Shown here in pieces: positions 8,287 through 16,601 of a stretch of DNA of 64,000 bases; within the stretch, counting starts at the first letter, position 1; every line of letters starts with the position of its first letter. Under the pieces are notes generated by a model that was given only the letters and a program-made list of their open reading frames with translations, had not been told where the DNA came from and made no database searches. A program made the position numbers and the translations under genes. The stretch is from JACKII01 sp965202745. GTDB taxonomy: Bacteria > Pseudomonadota > Alphaproteobacteria > Bin95. The DNA lies in contig CBDBCB010000015.1 of the NCBI GenBank assembly GCA_965202745.1, positions 62,001 to 126,000 on the forward strand, in the 5' to 3' direction.

Positions 8287-10047
8287 CTATCGGGCTGCCA
8301 GCGTCTCTTCCGGTGTGGGACCCGGCTTGCCGTCCATAATGTGGATTTGGTGCCATAGGGCGAAGAACAACAGCCCCCACGCCGCCTGCCCCGCCCGCTT
8401 GTCCGTCGCCCGGAACAGGGCCGGAACTGCTGCAGCATGGCAAAGCGCCTGCACCCCCTCCTGAGCCGCCACCATCTCGCCCAACGCCTCTCCACGTGCC
8501 TGTATCCACTCGGCGACCGGCACCGTAAAGCCGCGTTTGCGCTCGAACGCACCAGAGCCCGGAGCCAGCCCTTCCAGGTATTGCCGCAGCAGCCACTTGC
8601 CCATGCGCCCGCGCACTTTCAATCGGTCGGGCAGGCGGAACGCTGCCGCCGCAACAGCCGGATCCAGGAACGGTGTTCGCCCCTCCAGACCGTGCGCCAT
8701 CAGGCAGCGGTCCAGCTTGGTCAGCAGATCCTGGGGCAGCCAGTCGGCGCAATCCAGCGCCTGCGCCACCTGCAGGCGCGAGCGGCCACCGGTCGACGCC
8801 GGGATTTCTGCCGAATGCACGCCATCACGCCAGCTTTGGTCTTCGGTCTTGAGGACACGCAGACCATCCATCAGCCCCCGCGCCCGCGGAGCTTTTCCGC
8901 CACGCCACCAGGGCCGCATGGCTGCCCGGTAACGGCCATAGCCGCCGAACAGTTCGTCGCCGCCCTCGCCCGTCAGCACGACTTTCTGCTCCGCCGCAGC
9001 TTCGGCCGCCAGCTTGAAGGTCGGCAAGGCCGCATAGTCGGAACAGGAGTCGTCCAGCACTGCAGCCACTTGCGGCAGCAGGGACCAGAAATCATCAGCG
9101 GTGAACTCAATCTGCACGTACTCTGCGCCAAAGCGCTTGGCCATTGCCTGGGCGGCTTGGCGTTCGTCATGTGCGGCAGTGCCGGGAAAGCTGGCGGTAT
9201 AGGCCTTCACCGGCCGGCCGGTTTCCCGTGCGATCAGCGCCAGCAGCACGCTGGAATCGATTCCGCCGGACAGGAACATGCCATAACCGACATCGCTTTG
9301 CAGGTGGACGCGCACGCTGTCGGTCAAGGCGCTATCCAGACGTGCCAGCGCCTCTGCCTCGCCTATGGTTTCCGGCGGTCCCTCGGGCAGAGCAGGCCGC
9401 ATCCGGCGGGCGGTTACGTGCCCGCCCTCAATCGTCAGCGTCTCGCCCGGCAGCACTCGGCGAATGTCGCGGAACGGCGTTTCCGCGCCCGTGGTAAACT
9501 GCAATTGCAGCAGCTCCACCGCCTTCTCCGGCACAAGTGTCCGACTGGCCAGCCCAGCATCCAGCAGGGTTTTCGGTTCAGAAGCAAAGGCGATGCCGTC
9601 CGGACATTCGGCGATATACAGCGGCTTGATGCCAAACGGGTCACGGCTCAGAACAACCCGGCGGTGGACTGGGTCATGCAATGCGATAGCGTACATGCCG
9701 CGCAGCAGATCCAGCCCTGCCTCCTGCTGCTCACCGTACAGCAGCAATGGTGGCTCGCAATCGGACAGGGTCTTCAAGTGCTCGGCTGGCAGTGTGCTGC
9801 GCAAATCCTTGTAGTTGTAGATCTCCCCATTGGCGATCAGGGCATGTCCGGCATTGCTGTGCAGCGGCTGGTCCCCGGTCTCCAGGTCAATGATAGCCAG
9901 TCTGGTCTGTACCATGCCGGTGTCACCCAACCGGTGCTGGCCGCTGCCATCGGGTCCGCGATGGGCCATGGCGTCTGCCAGCCGGCTAAGCACTGCCGGG
10001 TCGGGGAGCCTGCCGTCACGGCTGATAAATCCAGCGATACCGCACAT
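8287..10047 (-). CDS. asnB: Asparagine synthase (glutamine-hydrolysing)
   Basis: The product is 586 residues. The class-II glutamine amidotransferase domain begins MCGIAGF, so Cys2 becomes the N-terminal nucleophile, with the family motif AMAHRGPDGSG. The synthetase domain carries the ATP pyrophosphatase loop SGGIDSS at about residue 260. The reaction is aspartate + glutamine + ATP to asparagine + glutamate + AMP. In a two-gene unit with a glycosyltransferase such AsnB homologues often amidate sugars or peptides during cell-surface glycan synthesis rather than making free asparagine; that is inference. The start lies 1 bp after the stop of the glycosyltransferase (TGACATG), indicating translational coupling. 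Confidence 0.93.
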   Translation of the reverse strand: MCGIAGFISRDGRLPDPAVLSRLADAMAHRGPDGSGQHRLGDTGMVQTRLAIIDLETGDQPLHSNAGHALIANGEIYNYKDLRSTLPAEHLKTLSDCEPPLLLYGEQQEAGLDLLRGMYAIALHDPVHRRVVLSRDPFGIKPLYIAECPDGIAFASEPKTLLDAGLASRTLVPEKAVELLQLQFTTGAETPFRDIRRVLPGETLTIEGGHVTARRMRPALPEGPPETIGEAEALARLDSALTDSVRVHLQSDVGYGMFLSGGIDSSVLLALIARETGRPVKAYTASFPGTAAHDERQAAQAMAKRFGAEYVQIEFTADDFWSLLPQVAAVLDDSCSDYAALPTFKLAAEAAAEQKVVLTGEGGDELFGGYGRYRAAMRPWWRGGKAPRARGLMDGLRVLKTEDQSWRDGVHSAEIPASTGGRSRLQVAQALDCADWLPQDLLTKLDRCLMAHGLEGRTPFLDPAVAAAAFRLPDRLKVRGRMGKWLLRQYLEGLAPGSGAFERKRGFTVPVAEWIQARGEALGEMVAAQEGVQALCHAAAVPALFRATDKRAGQAAWGLLFFALWHQIHIMDGKPGPTPEETLAAR

Positions 10048-10048
10048 G

Positions 10049-11086
10049 TCAGCCGCGGACCTTTTCGAAGAATGTCAGGTATTGGGCGACCACCGCCTCC
10101 TCCGTGAAGGACCTGGCATAGGCTTCCCGCCCAGCGCCCCGCAGAGCGTCGGCCTTGCCAGGGTCTGCCACCAGAGCAGCGATGGCCGCGGCCATCGCAT
10201 CTGCGTCTTCCGGCGGCACCAGCACACCGGAGACGCCATCATCAATCAATGACATCGGGCCAGCCACCGCCGTCGCCACCACTGGCGCGTCGAAGGCCCA
10301 GGCCTCGATCACGACATTGCCCAGCGGCTCGGCCCGGGATGGGCAGGCAAAGACATCGCATGCCGCATAGAGCCCGCCCACATCCTGCTGCCATCCCAGC
10401 CACCGGACACGCTCGGCAACGCCCAAGGCGGTAGCTTGCCGCTGCAACTCCACTTCCTCCGGCCCTGCGCCGGCAATCCACAAATAGGTGTGAGGCATAG
10501 CCGCCATCGATGCCAGCAACACATCAAAGCCCTTGCGCCGGTGCAAGCGGCCCAGCGCCAGAACCAGTGGCGCATCATCAGGCGTATCATAGTCGGCCCT
10601 CAGAACCTTCGGCCGGGGCTCCGCATCGACGAAGTTGGGCAGATAGTGCGCACGCTCCGGCGGCCAGCCCTGGCGTACCAGATAGTCGCAAATGTCCTGG
10701 GTATTACCGATCAGGTGATCGCAGCCCTTGTAATATTTCAGACTGTAGTAGCCGCCCAGCCTGGCTGCCACCGTGCCATAGCGTTTCGGCGTCATGAGCG
10801 CCGCCCGGCTCATCCAGGCGAGCGTTACCTCTGGCTGAAAGGCTTTGGCCTGCCGGGCAAGCTGCCAGGGCGTCAGCAGGTCCAGCCGTCCGCCGAAGCG
10901 GTGCTGCGAAATGCTGGCACCTGTGGCCGCCAACCGTTCCAGACGGCCGGGATCGCGCCGGATTGCCAGATGCTGCTGCACACCTGCGCGGGACAGGGCC
11001 GCCACCATCCGCTCAAAAAAGGCCTCGGCACCCCCGTGGGAGGCTCCTGCCATCACCTGCATCAACCGCAAGCCTTCAGCGCTCAC
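10049..11086 (-). CDS. Glycosyltransferase family 4
   Basis: This is a GT-B fold glycosyltransferase of about 345 residues. The N-terminal acceptor domain starts with GASHGGAEAFFERM, where the GG loop is typical of GT4. The C-terminal donor domain contains LALGRLHRRKGFDVLL and the E-x7-E region EPLGNVVIEAW that binds the nucleotide sugar. It should transfer a sugar from an NDP- or UDP-donor at the inner face of the membrane, in glycolipid or polysaccharide synthesis. GTG at 11086 (SAEGLRLMQVMAG) is chosen for its GGGGA upstream; a TTG at 11110 is also open. It is the first gene of a unit with asnB. Confidence 0.88.
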   Translation of the reverse strand: MSAEGLRLMQVMAGASHGGAEAFFERMVAALSRAGVQQHLAIRRDPGRLERLAATGASISQHRFGGRLDLLTPWQLARQAKAFQPEVTLAWMSRAALMTPKRYGTVAARLGGYYSLKYYKGCDHLIGNTQDICDYLVRQGWPPERAHYLPNFVDAEPRPKVLRADYDTPDDAPLVLALGRLHRRKGFDVLLASMAAMPHTYLWIAGAGPEEVELQRQATALGVAERVRWLGWQQDVGGLYAACDVFACPSRAEPLGNVVIEAWAFDAPVVATAVAGPMSLIDDGVSGVLVPPEDADAMAAAIAALVADPGKADALRGAGREAYARSFTEEAVVAQYLTFFEKVRG

Positions 11087-11146
11087 GGCTGGTAATCCCC
11101 GCAAAGGCAACTATATTGAGGCCACACTACCGAACAGGAGAACGAT

Positions 11147-12058
11147 ATGGCCCACGCGGCATGGATAGGCGATCGCGGCTTAATCAAAGTCGGCGGACCA
11201 GAAGCTGTGCCGTTCCTACAGGGTTTAATATCCAACGACGTCACCAAGGTTGGGCCCGGCCGGGCAATCTATGCTGCACTCCTAACCCCTCAGGGGAAAT
11301 TTCTCCACGATTTCTTCATTACAGCCTGCGGAGATAGTGTCTTGCTGGATTGCGAGGGAGAGCGCAGCGCCGATCTATTCACCCGCCTGAAGCGCTACCG
11401 CCTGCGCTCCAAGGTGGAACTTGCCGACGTGACCGGGGATTGGTCAGTGCTGGCTGCCTGGGGAGAGAGTGCCCTCGCCGCACTGGGTCTGTCAGGAGAG
11501 ACAGGGGCCGCCGTAGCTCTGGGCAATGGCACTGCCTACACCGACCCGCGCCATGCCGAGCTCGGCGCGCGTGTGCTGATTCCGGCTGCCGATGGTGCCG
11601 GCCTGCCGCCCGGCTTGGAGCTGGCCAATCGGGCGGAACACGACCGTCTGCGCCTGTCGCTGGGCATTCCGGACGGCTCGGCCGATATGCCGGTAGAGCG
11701 GGCTTTCCTGCTGGAAAGCGGCTTTGACGAGTTGCACGGCATCGACTGGCAAAAAGGCTGCTATGTCGGCCAGGAAGTCACCGCCCGCACCAAGTACCGC
11801 GGCCTGCGGCGCCGCCGTCTGGCTCCGGTTACCGTTACGGGCGAACCGGCAGCGGACGACACCCGGATTCTTGCCGATGGCCGGGATGTGGGCGAGCTGC
11901 GTTCACTGTTGCATGGCCAGGGAATCGCTTTGGTCCGACTGGACGCAATCGCTTCCGGCATGCCGCTTACCTGCGGCGGGGCCATGGTGCAGCCGTCTGT
12001 GCCGGACTGGTGGACATTGCCGGACACCGAAGGCGAAAGCGCGGAATCCGCCGAATAA
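11147..12058 (+). CDS. ygfZ: Folate-binding YgfZ/GcvT-like protein
   Basis: The product is 303 residues. It is related to the glycine-cleavage T protein and in known cases binds tetrahydrofolate to help repair or mature Fe-S enzymes. The N-terminal part (VPFLQGLISNDVTKV, LTPQGKFLHDFF) and the diagnostic motif KGCYVGQEVTAR at about residues 203-214, with the conserved Cys, place it in this family. AGGAGAACGAT precedes the ATG. It is divergent from the glycosyltransferase gene and followed by a histidine phosphatase after about 130 bp in which nothing was recognised. Confidence 0.92.
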   Translation: MAHAAWIGDRGLIKVGGPEAVPFLQGLISNDVTKVGPGRAIYAALLTPQGKFLHDFFITACGDSVLLDCEGERSADLFTRLKRYRLRSKVELADVTGDWSVLAAWGESALAALGLSGETGAAVALGNGTAYTDPRHAELGARVLIPAADGAGLPPGLELANRAEHDRLRLSLGIPDGSADMPVERAFLLESGFDELHGIDWQKGCYVGQEVTARTKYRGLRRRRLAPVTVTGEPAADDTRILADGRDVGELRSLLHGQGIALVRLDAIASGMPLTCGGAMVQPSVPDWWTLPDTEGESAESAE

Positions 12059-12190
12059 ACCGGAAGATCGGCGTGCAGCATACGAGGGTTAGAGAGGCCC
12101 ACAGCCGCAGTCCGTTGAAGAAGGTCGACGTAAGCAACGCAGACTGGCAGAGATAACCCAAATTAAATACCTCTCAAGGAGACATTGCCG

Positions 12191-12826
12191 ATGTCCTTAG
12201 GCTTGGACTTGTTGATGGAAACGGCGGAGCGCGAGCGCCTGGATCTGCCGCTGGACATGTTCTACTTCGTCCGCCACGGCGAAACCGCGGGCAACGCTGG
12301 CGGCATCGTCCAATTTCCGACAGCCCCCCTTAATACTGCCGGCATGGCGCAAGCCTGGCGCGCTGGCAGACTGATGACGGGTCAGCCGGTAACCCACACC
12401 ATCGCCAGCACTTTCATGCGCGCCTTTCAGACAGGGCAGGCCGTCGCCCGCGCAACCCATACGCACCTGTCCGTGAACCTGAACATCGTGGAGCGACGCT
12501 TCGGCTACCGCCAGGGCATGCCGAACCACGACTTGGACTGGACGGACAATCCGGCGGGCGGCGAGAGCATGCAGCAATTCATCGACCGTACCCGGCTGGG
12601 CCTGCTAGAGGCCTGCGCTATTGGCCCCGTACCAGCGGTGGTCGCACACGGCGGCAACCTGCGGGTGATAGCCGCCAGCTTGGGCACGGAATTACCCGAC
12701 GGATCGGTCGGCAACGCCACCCCGCTGAAGTTCACCCGCAACGGTGATCAATGGCGCCTGGAGTTTGTGGGCGGCATCGAGTCCGCGACCTCCATGGAAT
12801 CCGCAACCGGCGCGCGCGTTTCCTAA
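12191..12826 (+). CDS. Histidine phosphatase family protein
   Basis: The start at 12191 (SLGLDLLMETAERE) has AAGGAG 10 bp upstream; an in-frame TTG at 12185 is less likely. The branch-1 motif FVRHGETAGNAGG carries the phosphorylated His at about residue 29, and the second catalytic His is in AHGGNLRV at about 156. Members remove phosphate from sugars, 3-phosphoglycerate, alpha-ribazole-phosphate or proteins; the substrate cannot be read from the sequence. At 211 residues it matches the short cytosolic class. It is convergent with the Lon-like protease gene. Confidence 0.88.
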   Translation: MSLGLDLLMETAERERLDLPLDMFYFVRHGETAGNAGGIVQFPTAPLNTAGMAQAWRAGRLMTGQPVTHTIASTFMRAFQTGQAVARATHTHLSVNLNIVERRFGYRQGMPNHDLDWTDNPAGGESMQQFIDRTRLGLLEACAIGPVPAVVAHGGNLRVIAASLGTELPDGSVGNATPLKFTRNGDQWRLEFVGGIESATSMESATGARVS

Positions 12827-12916
12827 CAAGAGGGTCCGCAGCCCCTGCTCCTCAGCTTGGGGGAGCGACACACGCGCCCTCGACGGTTCACAGGAATAAG
12901 CCCGCGCGCCGCCGCC

Positions 12917-15259
12917 TTATTCGCCTGCGAAAGTGACATCCTTCAGAGCTTCGTTGAAAGCCCGCAACTGCTGCGCGACCAGGCCGAAAACAGTGTTCGG
13001 CGGGTAGTTTCCACTGTCGTCCGGTTCGCCACAGCCCACCCCCAGCAACAGCTCCAGCACCTCATTCAGGTCATCGACAGTCCAAAGGTGGAATTTTCCA
13101 CCCGCGACCGCTGCCTCTACGTCCTTGTCCAAAACCAGGTTACGCACGTTGCGAGCGGGTACGATGGCGCCCTGCGTGCCGGTCAGCCCCCCCGGCGCGC
13201 TCTTGCAGGCCTTAAAGAAACCCTCAACCTTGTGCACGACGCCGCCCACGACCTGGGCCTCGCCGCGCTGGTTCATGGAACCGGTGATGGCGATGTCCTG
13301 GCGCACCGACAGGCCAGACAGGTCCGAAAGCACCGCAACCGCCTCCGCCAGGCTGGCGCTATCGCCCTCCACGCCGCCATAGTTCTGCTCGAAGGTTATG
13401 GAGCAGGTGAAGGACAAAGGGATACGCCGGGCAAACCGACCGGCCAGATAGCCTTGCAGGATCATTGCCGCCTTTTGCTGAATCGGCCCGCCCATGGCCA
13501 CATCACGCTCGATATTGACCAGTCCGCGCCGCCCGACCGAGGCCCGGGCCGTCACGCGCGAGGGGCCACCGAATGTGTGGTCGCCGGTGTCGCGCACCGT
13601 CAGGCCATTCACTTGGCCAACCACGCTGCCAGTGGTTTCGATCAGAACGGTACCGTCAGCGATCCGTTCCTGCATGGTTTCTTCGAGGCGGGCATTGCGC
13701 TCACGTCGTTCCGCAATCGCTTTCTCGACACAGGCCGCGGTGATCGGCCCAGTCGGCGTGCGCACCCTGGCTTCGGCAATCACGTCTTCCAACATTTCAA
13801 AGCGCGACGACAGCCGCGTGCGGTCGTCAGCCAACCGGCTAGCCAGGCCCAAAAGCCGGGTCAAAGCGGCATCCGTACAACCGCCCGATCCATGCTGGTT
13901 GGCAAGTGATCGGATCAGACCTGCATAGTGCTGCAACGATTCCGGCTCCGCCTTCATGTCGGGGTCAATATCAGCCTTGATCCGGAAATGGGTCTGGAAT
14001 TCCGGGTCTGCAGCAAAATACGTGTAGAACCAGTTCGGCGCACCTACCAAGACGATCTTGACGTTCAACGGTATTGGCTTGGGCGTTGGCGCTCCGGCAA
14101 TCGGCAGGTTAGCCTGCTGGCGCAGATCCTCGATCTGAATTTCCCCATCCCGCAACGCGCCTTTTAGGAACATCCAGCTGAGGGGCTGCGCGGCCAGAGC
14201 ATCAGCACGCAACACCAGAATGCCGCCATTTGCTTTGTGCAGGGCGCCTGCCCGCAACAGGCTGAAGTCCGTTTCGAACCGCATTCCCGCTTGCCGGTAT
14301 TCAAAGCGGCCAAACAGGTTTTCGTAATTGGGGTTGGGTTCCAGCACGACCTGAGGGTGAGCGTTATCGCCATTGTCGACGAACAGATTGACGGCATAGC
14401 GCAATTCCGGCGGCTCCAGTGGGGGCATGCCTTCGGGTTGCTGTGCGGCGAAACGTTGGATGTTGTCCAGCATATCGACGCGCATTTCCTCCAACCATCG
14501 TTGCAGGCCGCCATGCCCCTCGAATTCATTCACGAGGGCCGCAATCAGTTCCTGTATTGCCTGGTCCGCAATCTGGGTGGAAACTGTCTTGACGTGCTCG
14601 GCCACGCCCCGCTGCTGCCCAGCTGCCCAACGCGTGACCTCCGCCAGCTTATAGGCAACTTCCTGAGCGTCGGACTGGATCTTGGCCATCTCGTCCGACG
14701 TCATTTTTTGCATTTCCTCCTTGCGTTCTTCGCTAGGAGCCACTGCCGGTCCGGACTGAGTCTGTACGAGGGTCAGGCCGCGGGCCTCAGCCTCGGTTTT
14801 GACCTCGGCAATCCGCCGGTTGATTTCTTCCTGCAACCGCTGTGCCGGCGCCTGCAAGGCTGCCTGATGGGATTCATCATCAAAGGCACGCTGCAAAGCC
14901 AACTGGATTTCAGGGATCAGGGCTTCTACTTGCTCTCGGAACTTACGCCCAAGACCAGCAGCGACCTTGCAGGGCCTGGGCCGGTGCGGACGGCGGAAAT
15001 TATTGAGGTAGAGCCAGTCCGACGAGGCAGAGCGCTTCTGCATTTCTCCCCGCAGGAACGCCATGGTCTGAGTTAGACGGCCACTCCGGTCGGCTCCAGC
15101 AACGAAGATGTTGAACCCAGGTTCCGAGGTACTGAGCCCAAACTCCAGCGCTTCTTTCGCTCGCGCATGGCTGGCTAGGGAAAAGACATCTCCCTCTGCC
15201 GTCTCCGCAGCGAATTCCGGAATGCCAATTTCCTCAGACGACAATGCCCGCGCAGACAT
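12917..15259 (-). CDS. Lon-like ATP-dependent protease (AAA_32 + Lon proteolytic domain)
   Basis: The product is 780 residues. The N-terminal AAA-like part contains FVAGADRSGRLTQTM in place of a classical Walker A, a long charged coiled-coil insertion at about residues 130-250, and KANGGILVLRADALAAQPLS at the position of the sensor/Walker B segment. The C-terminal Lon peptidase domain has the catalytic Ser in EGDSASLAEAVAVLS and the Lys in VVGGVVHKVEGFF. Members of this LonB-like group are usually cytosolic quality-control or stress proteases. The weak Walker A suggests altered nucleotide use. GGGAGA lies 8 bp before the ATG. The gene appears to be transcribed alone. Confidence 0.88.
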   Translation of the reverse strand: MSARALSSEEIGIPEFAAETAEGDVFSLASHARAKEALEFGLSTSEPGFNIFVAGADRSGRLTQTMAFLRGEMQKRSASSDWLYLNNFRRPHRPRPCKVAAGLGRKFREQVEALIPEIQLALQRAFDDESHQAALQAPAQRLQEEINRRIAEVKTEAEARGLTLVQTQSGPAVAPSEERKEEMQKMTSDEMAKIQSDAQEVAYKLAEVTRWAAGQQRGVAEHVKTVSTQIADQAIQELIAALVNEFEGHGGLQRWLEEMRVDMLDNIQRFAAQQPEGMPPLEPPELRYAVNLFVDNGDNAHPQVVLEPNPNYENLFGRFEYRQAGMRFETDFSLLRAGALHKANGGILVLRADALAAQPLSWMFLKGALRDGEIQIEDLRQQANLPIAGAPTPKPIPLNVKIVLVGAPNWFYTYFAADPEFQTHFRIKADIDPDMKAEPESLQHYAGLIRSLANQHGSGGCTDAALTRLLGLASRLADDRTRLSSRFEMLEDVIAEARVRTPTGPITAACVEKAIAERRERNARLEETMQERIADGTVLIETTGSVVGQVNGLTVRDTGDHTFGGPSRVTARASVGRRGLVNIERDVAMGGPIQQKAAMILQGYLAGRFARRIPLSFTCSITFEQNYGGVEGDSASLAEAVAVLSDLSGLSVRQDIAITGSMNQRGEAQVVGGVVHKVEGFFKACKSAPGGLTGTQGAIVPARNVRNLVLDKDVEAAVAGGKFHLWTVDDLNEVLELLLGVGCGEPDDSGNYPPNTVFGLVAQQLRAFNEALKDVTFAGE

Positions 15260-15401
15260 TTCATTCTCCCTGTATTTATGCCGCGCCCGCGCTCGGGCAC
15301 TGTTCTTCTTCCACTGTCACCGTTGCCACGTGGGAACCAATCGAACCGATTGCCAGCATTTGCGGTCGCACCTCTCGCGTTCGTGTTGATGCCCGGCACG
15401 C

Positions 15402-15476
15402 CTAGCCGATAACAGCCCCGGCCCGCAGATCAGCTATATCTGCCTCACTAAAGCCGAACTCTCCCAACACCACATC
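15402..15476 (-). pseudogene. C-terminal remnant of a CaiB/BaiF family III CoA-transferase
   Basis: Directly against the left IS6 end, the minus strand reads 24 codons to a TAG stop, DVVLGEFGFSEADIADLRAG and AVIG. This is the characteristic C-terminus of CaiB/BaiF CoA-transferases (LxELGxSxAEIAxLRAxGVI). Everything upstream has been replaced by the IS, and no other part of the gene is visible next to either IS copy. It marks a deletion or rearrangement associated with the element. Confidence 0.65.
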
Positions 15477-15477
15477 T

Positions 15478-16286
15478 GGTATTGCCAAGTTGTTGGCGGC
15501 AGACAGTGCTTCATTGGCGGCGGCTGGGTCACGCCACCATTTCTGCGGTGTAGCCGGACCATAGGCTGAATGCATCGGAACGGGCGTGGCGGTATGAAGT
15601 TGCGTTGAGTTGATAACGGCGGGGGCGGAAAACCAGGTTGATCTGATCGTGCGCAGACAAAAACCTCTGAGCTTGCCGGTGAGATTTGAACCGGCCCAAT
15701 ATTTTTTCTCTTTTGCGAGTTGAGCGGTGCGAGACTTCGATCACGTTGTTTAGGCCTTTGTGAGCCCGGTGGTCAGCTTTCGGGGCCAATGACTTGATCG
15801 GTTTGATGTAGCTAGGCAACTTGTCCGTGATGACGACTCTCGGTTCGCCAAACCGTTCGGTCAATCTTTGGAAAAAGCGCCTTGCCGCTTTGGCATTTCG
15901 GCGCGATTGCACGAGGATATCAAGAACGTCTCCATTGGCGTCGATCGCCCGCCACAGCCAGTGTTTCTTGCCGCGGATCATGATCACGACTTCGTCCATG
16001 TGCCACTTGTCGTTCGGTGAAGGTCGATCCCGCCGGATGCAATCCGCAAAATGTCGACCAAAACGATTGACCCACAACCGGACCGTTTCCCGACTGACAA
16101 TCACACCCCGCGCAGCCAACAAGTCTTCAACATCAGCAGTGCTCAGTGCGAAGCGGTGGTACGCCCAGACTGCCCAAGCAATGATCTCACGAGAAAAGCG
16201 GAACCCCTTCAGGCGCGGCAAGGTGGTCGGAATGTTCATGACCCACTGATAACCCGGTCAAGTCAGGCGAACAAATTGGCAATACC
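15478..16286 (-). mobile_element. IS6-type insertion sequence, copy 1
   Basis: The 809-bp element is bounded by GGTATTGCCAAGTTGTT at the left and the inverse of GGTATTGCCAATTTGTT at the right. Comparison with copy 2 (28721-29528, opposite orientation) fixes both ends exactly, because the sequences diverge immediately outside GGTATTGCC. The flanks CCACATCT and TTTTGTTC are not direct repeats, so the 8-bp duplication expected for IS6 is missing and the flanks were probably reshuffled after insertion. Confidence 0.9.
15529..16239 (-). CDS. IS6-family (IS26-like) transposase, intact
   Basis: The 236-residue DDE transposase is of standard family length. The N-terminal HTH is VEDLLAARGVIVSRETVRLW, followed by the first catalytic Asp in KWHMDEVVI, the second in VVITDKLPSY and the Glu in NVIEVSHRSTRKRE. 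Family members move by replicative transposition through cointegrates, which readily causes adjacent deletions and inversions. This copy has six A in the run before the IleLeuGlyArg segment and reads through; copy 2 has five and is frameshifted. It is therefore the likely source of activity for both copies. Confidence 0.95.
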   Translation of the reverse strand: MNIPTTLPRLKGFRFSREIIAWAVWAYHRFALSTADVEDLLAARGVIVSRETVRLWVNRFGRHFADCIRRDRPSPNDKWHMDEVVIMIRGKKHWLWRAIDANGDVLDILVQSRRNAKAARRFFQRLTERFGEPRVVITDKLPSYIKPIKSLAPKADHRAHKGLNNVIEVSHRSTRKREKILGRFKSHRQAQRFLSAHDQINLVFRPRRYQLNATSYRHARSDAFSLWSGYTAEMVA

Positions 16287-16601
16287 TTTTGTTCACTTCC
16301 AAAAATTTAAAGGCGCAATTTTGCATTACCATTAATAAAGTACAGCATGGCGATAAATTTTGATATTCAACTTTGAATCCAAAATCTTCCCGCAATGCGG
16401 GATAGGACGCGTGTGCCTTTCTATTTGCCCAGGACAATGTCCTAGTGGTCTGATCGAAACGCTTGCATCCTCAAGCGCTTCGTGAATCAACCCACGCTTT
16501 CAATATGTTGGTGGTTCGATGCAAACACATGGGTACCGTCCGTTTGCATCGAACCACCAGGCGTTTCAAGGCAAAGGGGAGAGTGTGGTAGCCGAACCTG
16601 A
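16287..16601. other. Gene-free stretch, AT-rich beside the IS end
   Basis: No ORF with recognisable similarity was seen in these 315 bp. The first 150 bp next to the IS are clearly richer in A/T than the surrounding genome and hold small hairpins (CCCGCAATGCGGG near 16390 and AGGACAATGTCCT at 16431-16443). The remainder is the long repeat described at 16442-16560, downstream of gltD. Confidence 0.6.
16442..16560. repeat. CTAGTGG-type palindromic repeat, copy downstream of gltD
   Basis: The repeat begins CTAGTGGTCTGATCGAAACG. It contains a perfect 18-bp inverted repeat (16509-16526 starting TGGTGGTTCGATGC, pairing with 16542-16559) around a 15-nt loop containing GGGTACC. The same order of segments is found inverted at 38564-38685, its second half at 25786-25858 and its first 14 bp at 680-693. 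All copies lie at gene 3' ends. Confidence 0.8.

Noticed and set aside
8437..10107. Open frame of 556 codons on the + strand
   Set aside because: It lies antisense to asnB, has no recognisable domain and uses codons that mirror the real gene. Long antisense frames are expected in GC-rich DNA.
16505..16560. Possible tRNA or structured RNA because of GGTTCGA and a long stem
   Set aside because: The GGTTCGA belongs to a perfect inverted repeat that also occurs at gene ends elsewhere. No cloverleaf, anticodon arm or CCA end can be drawn.
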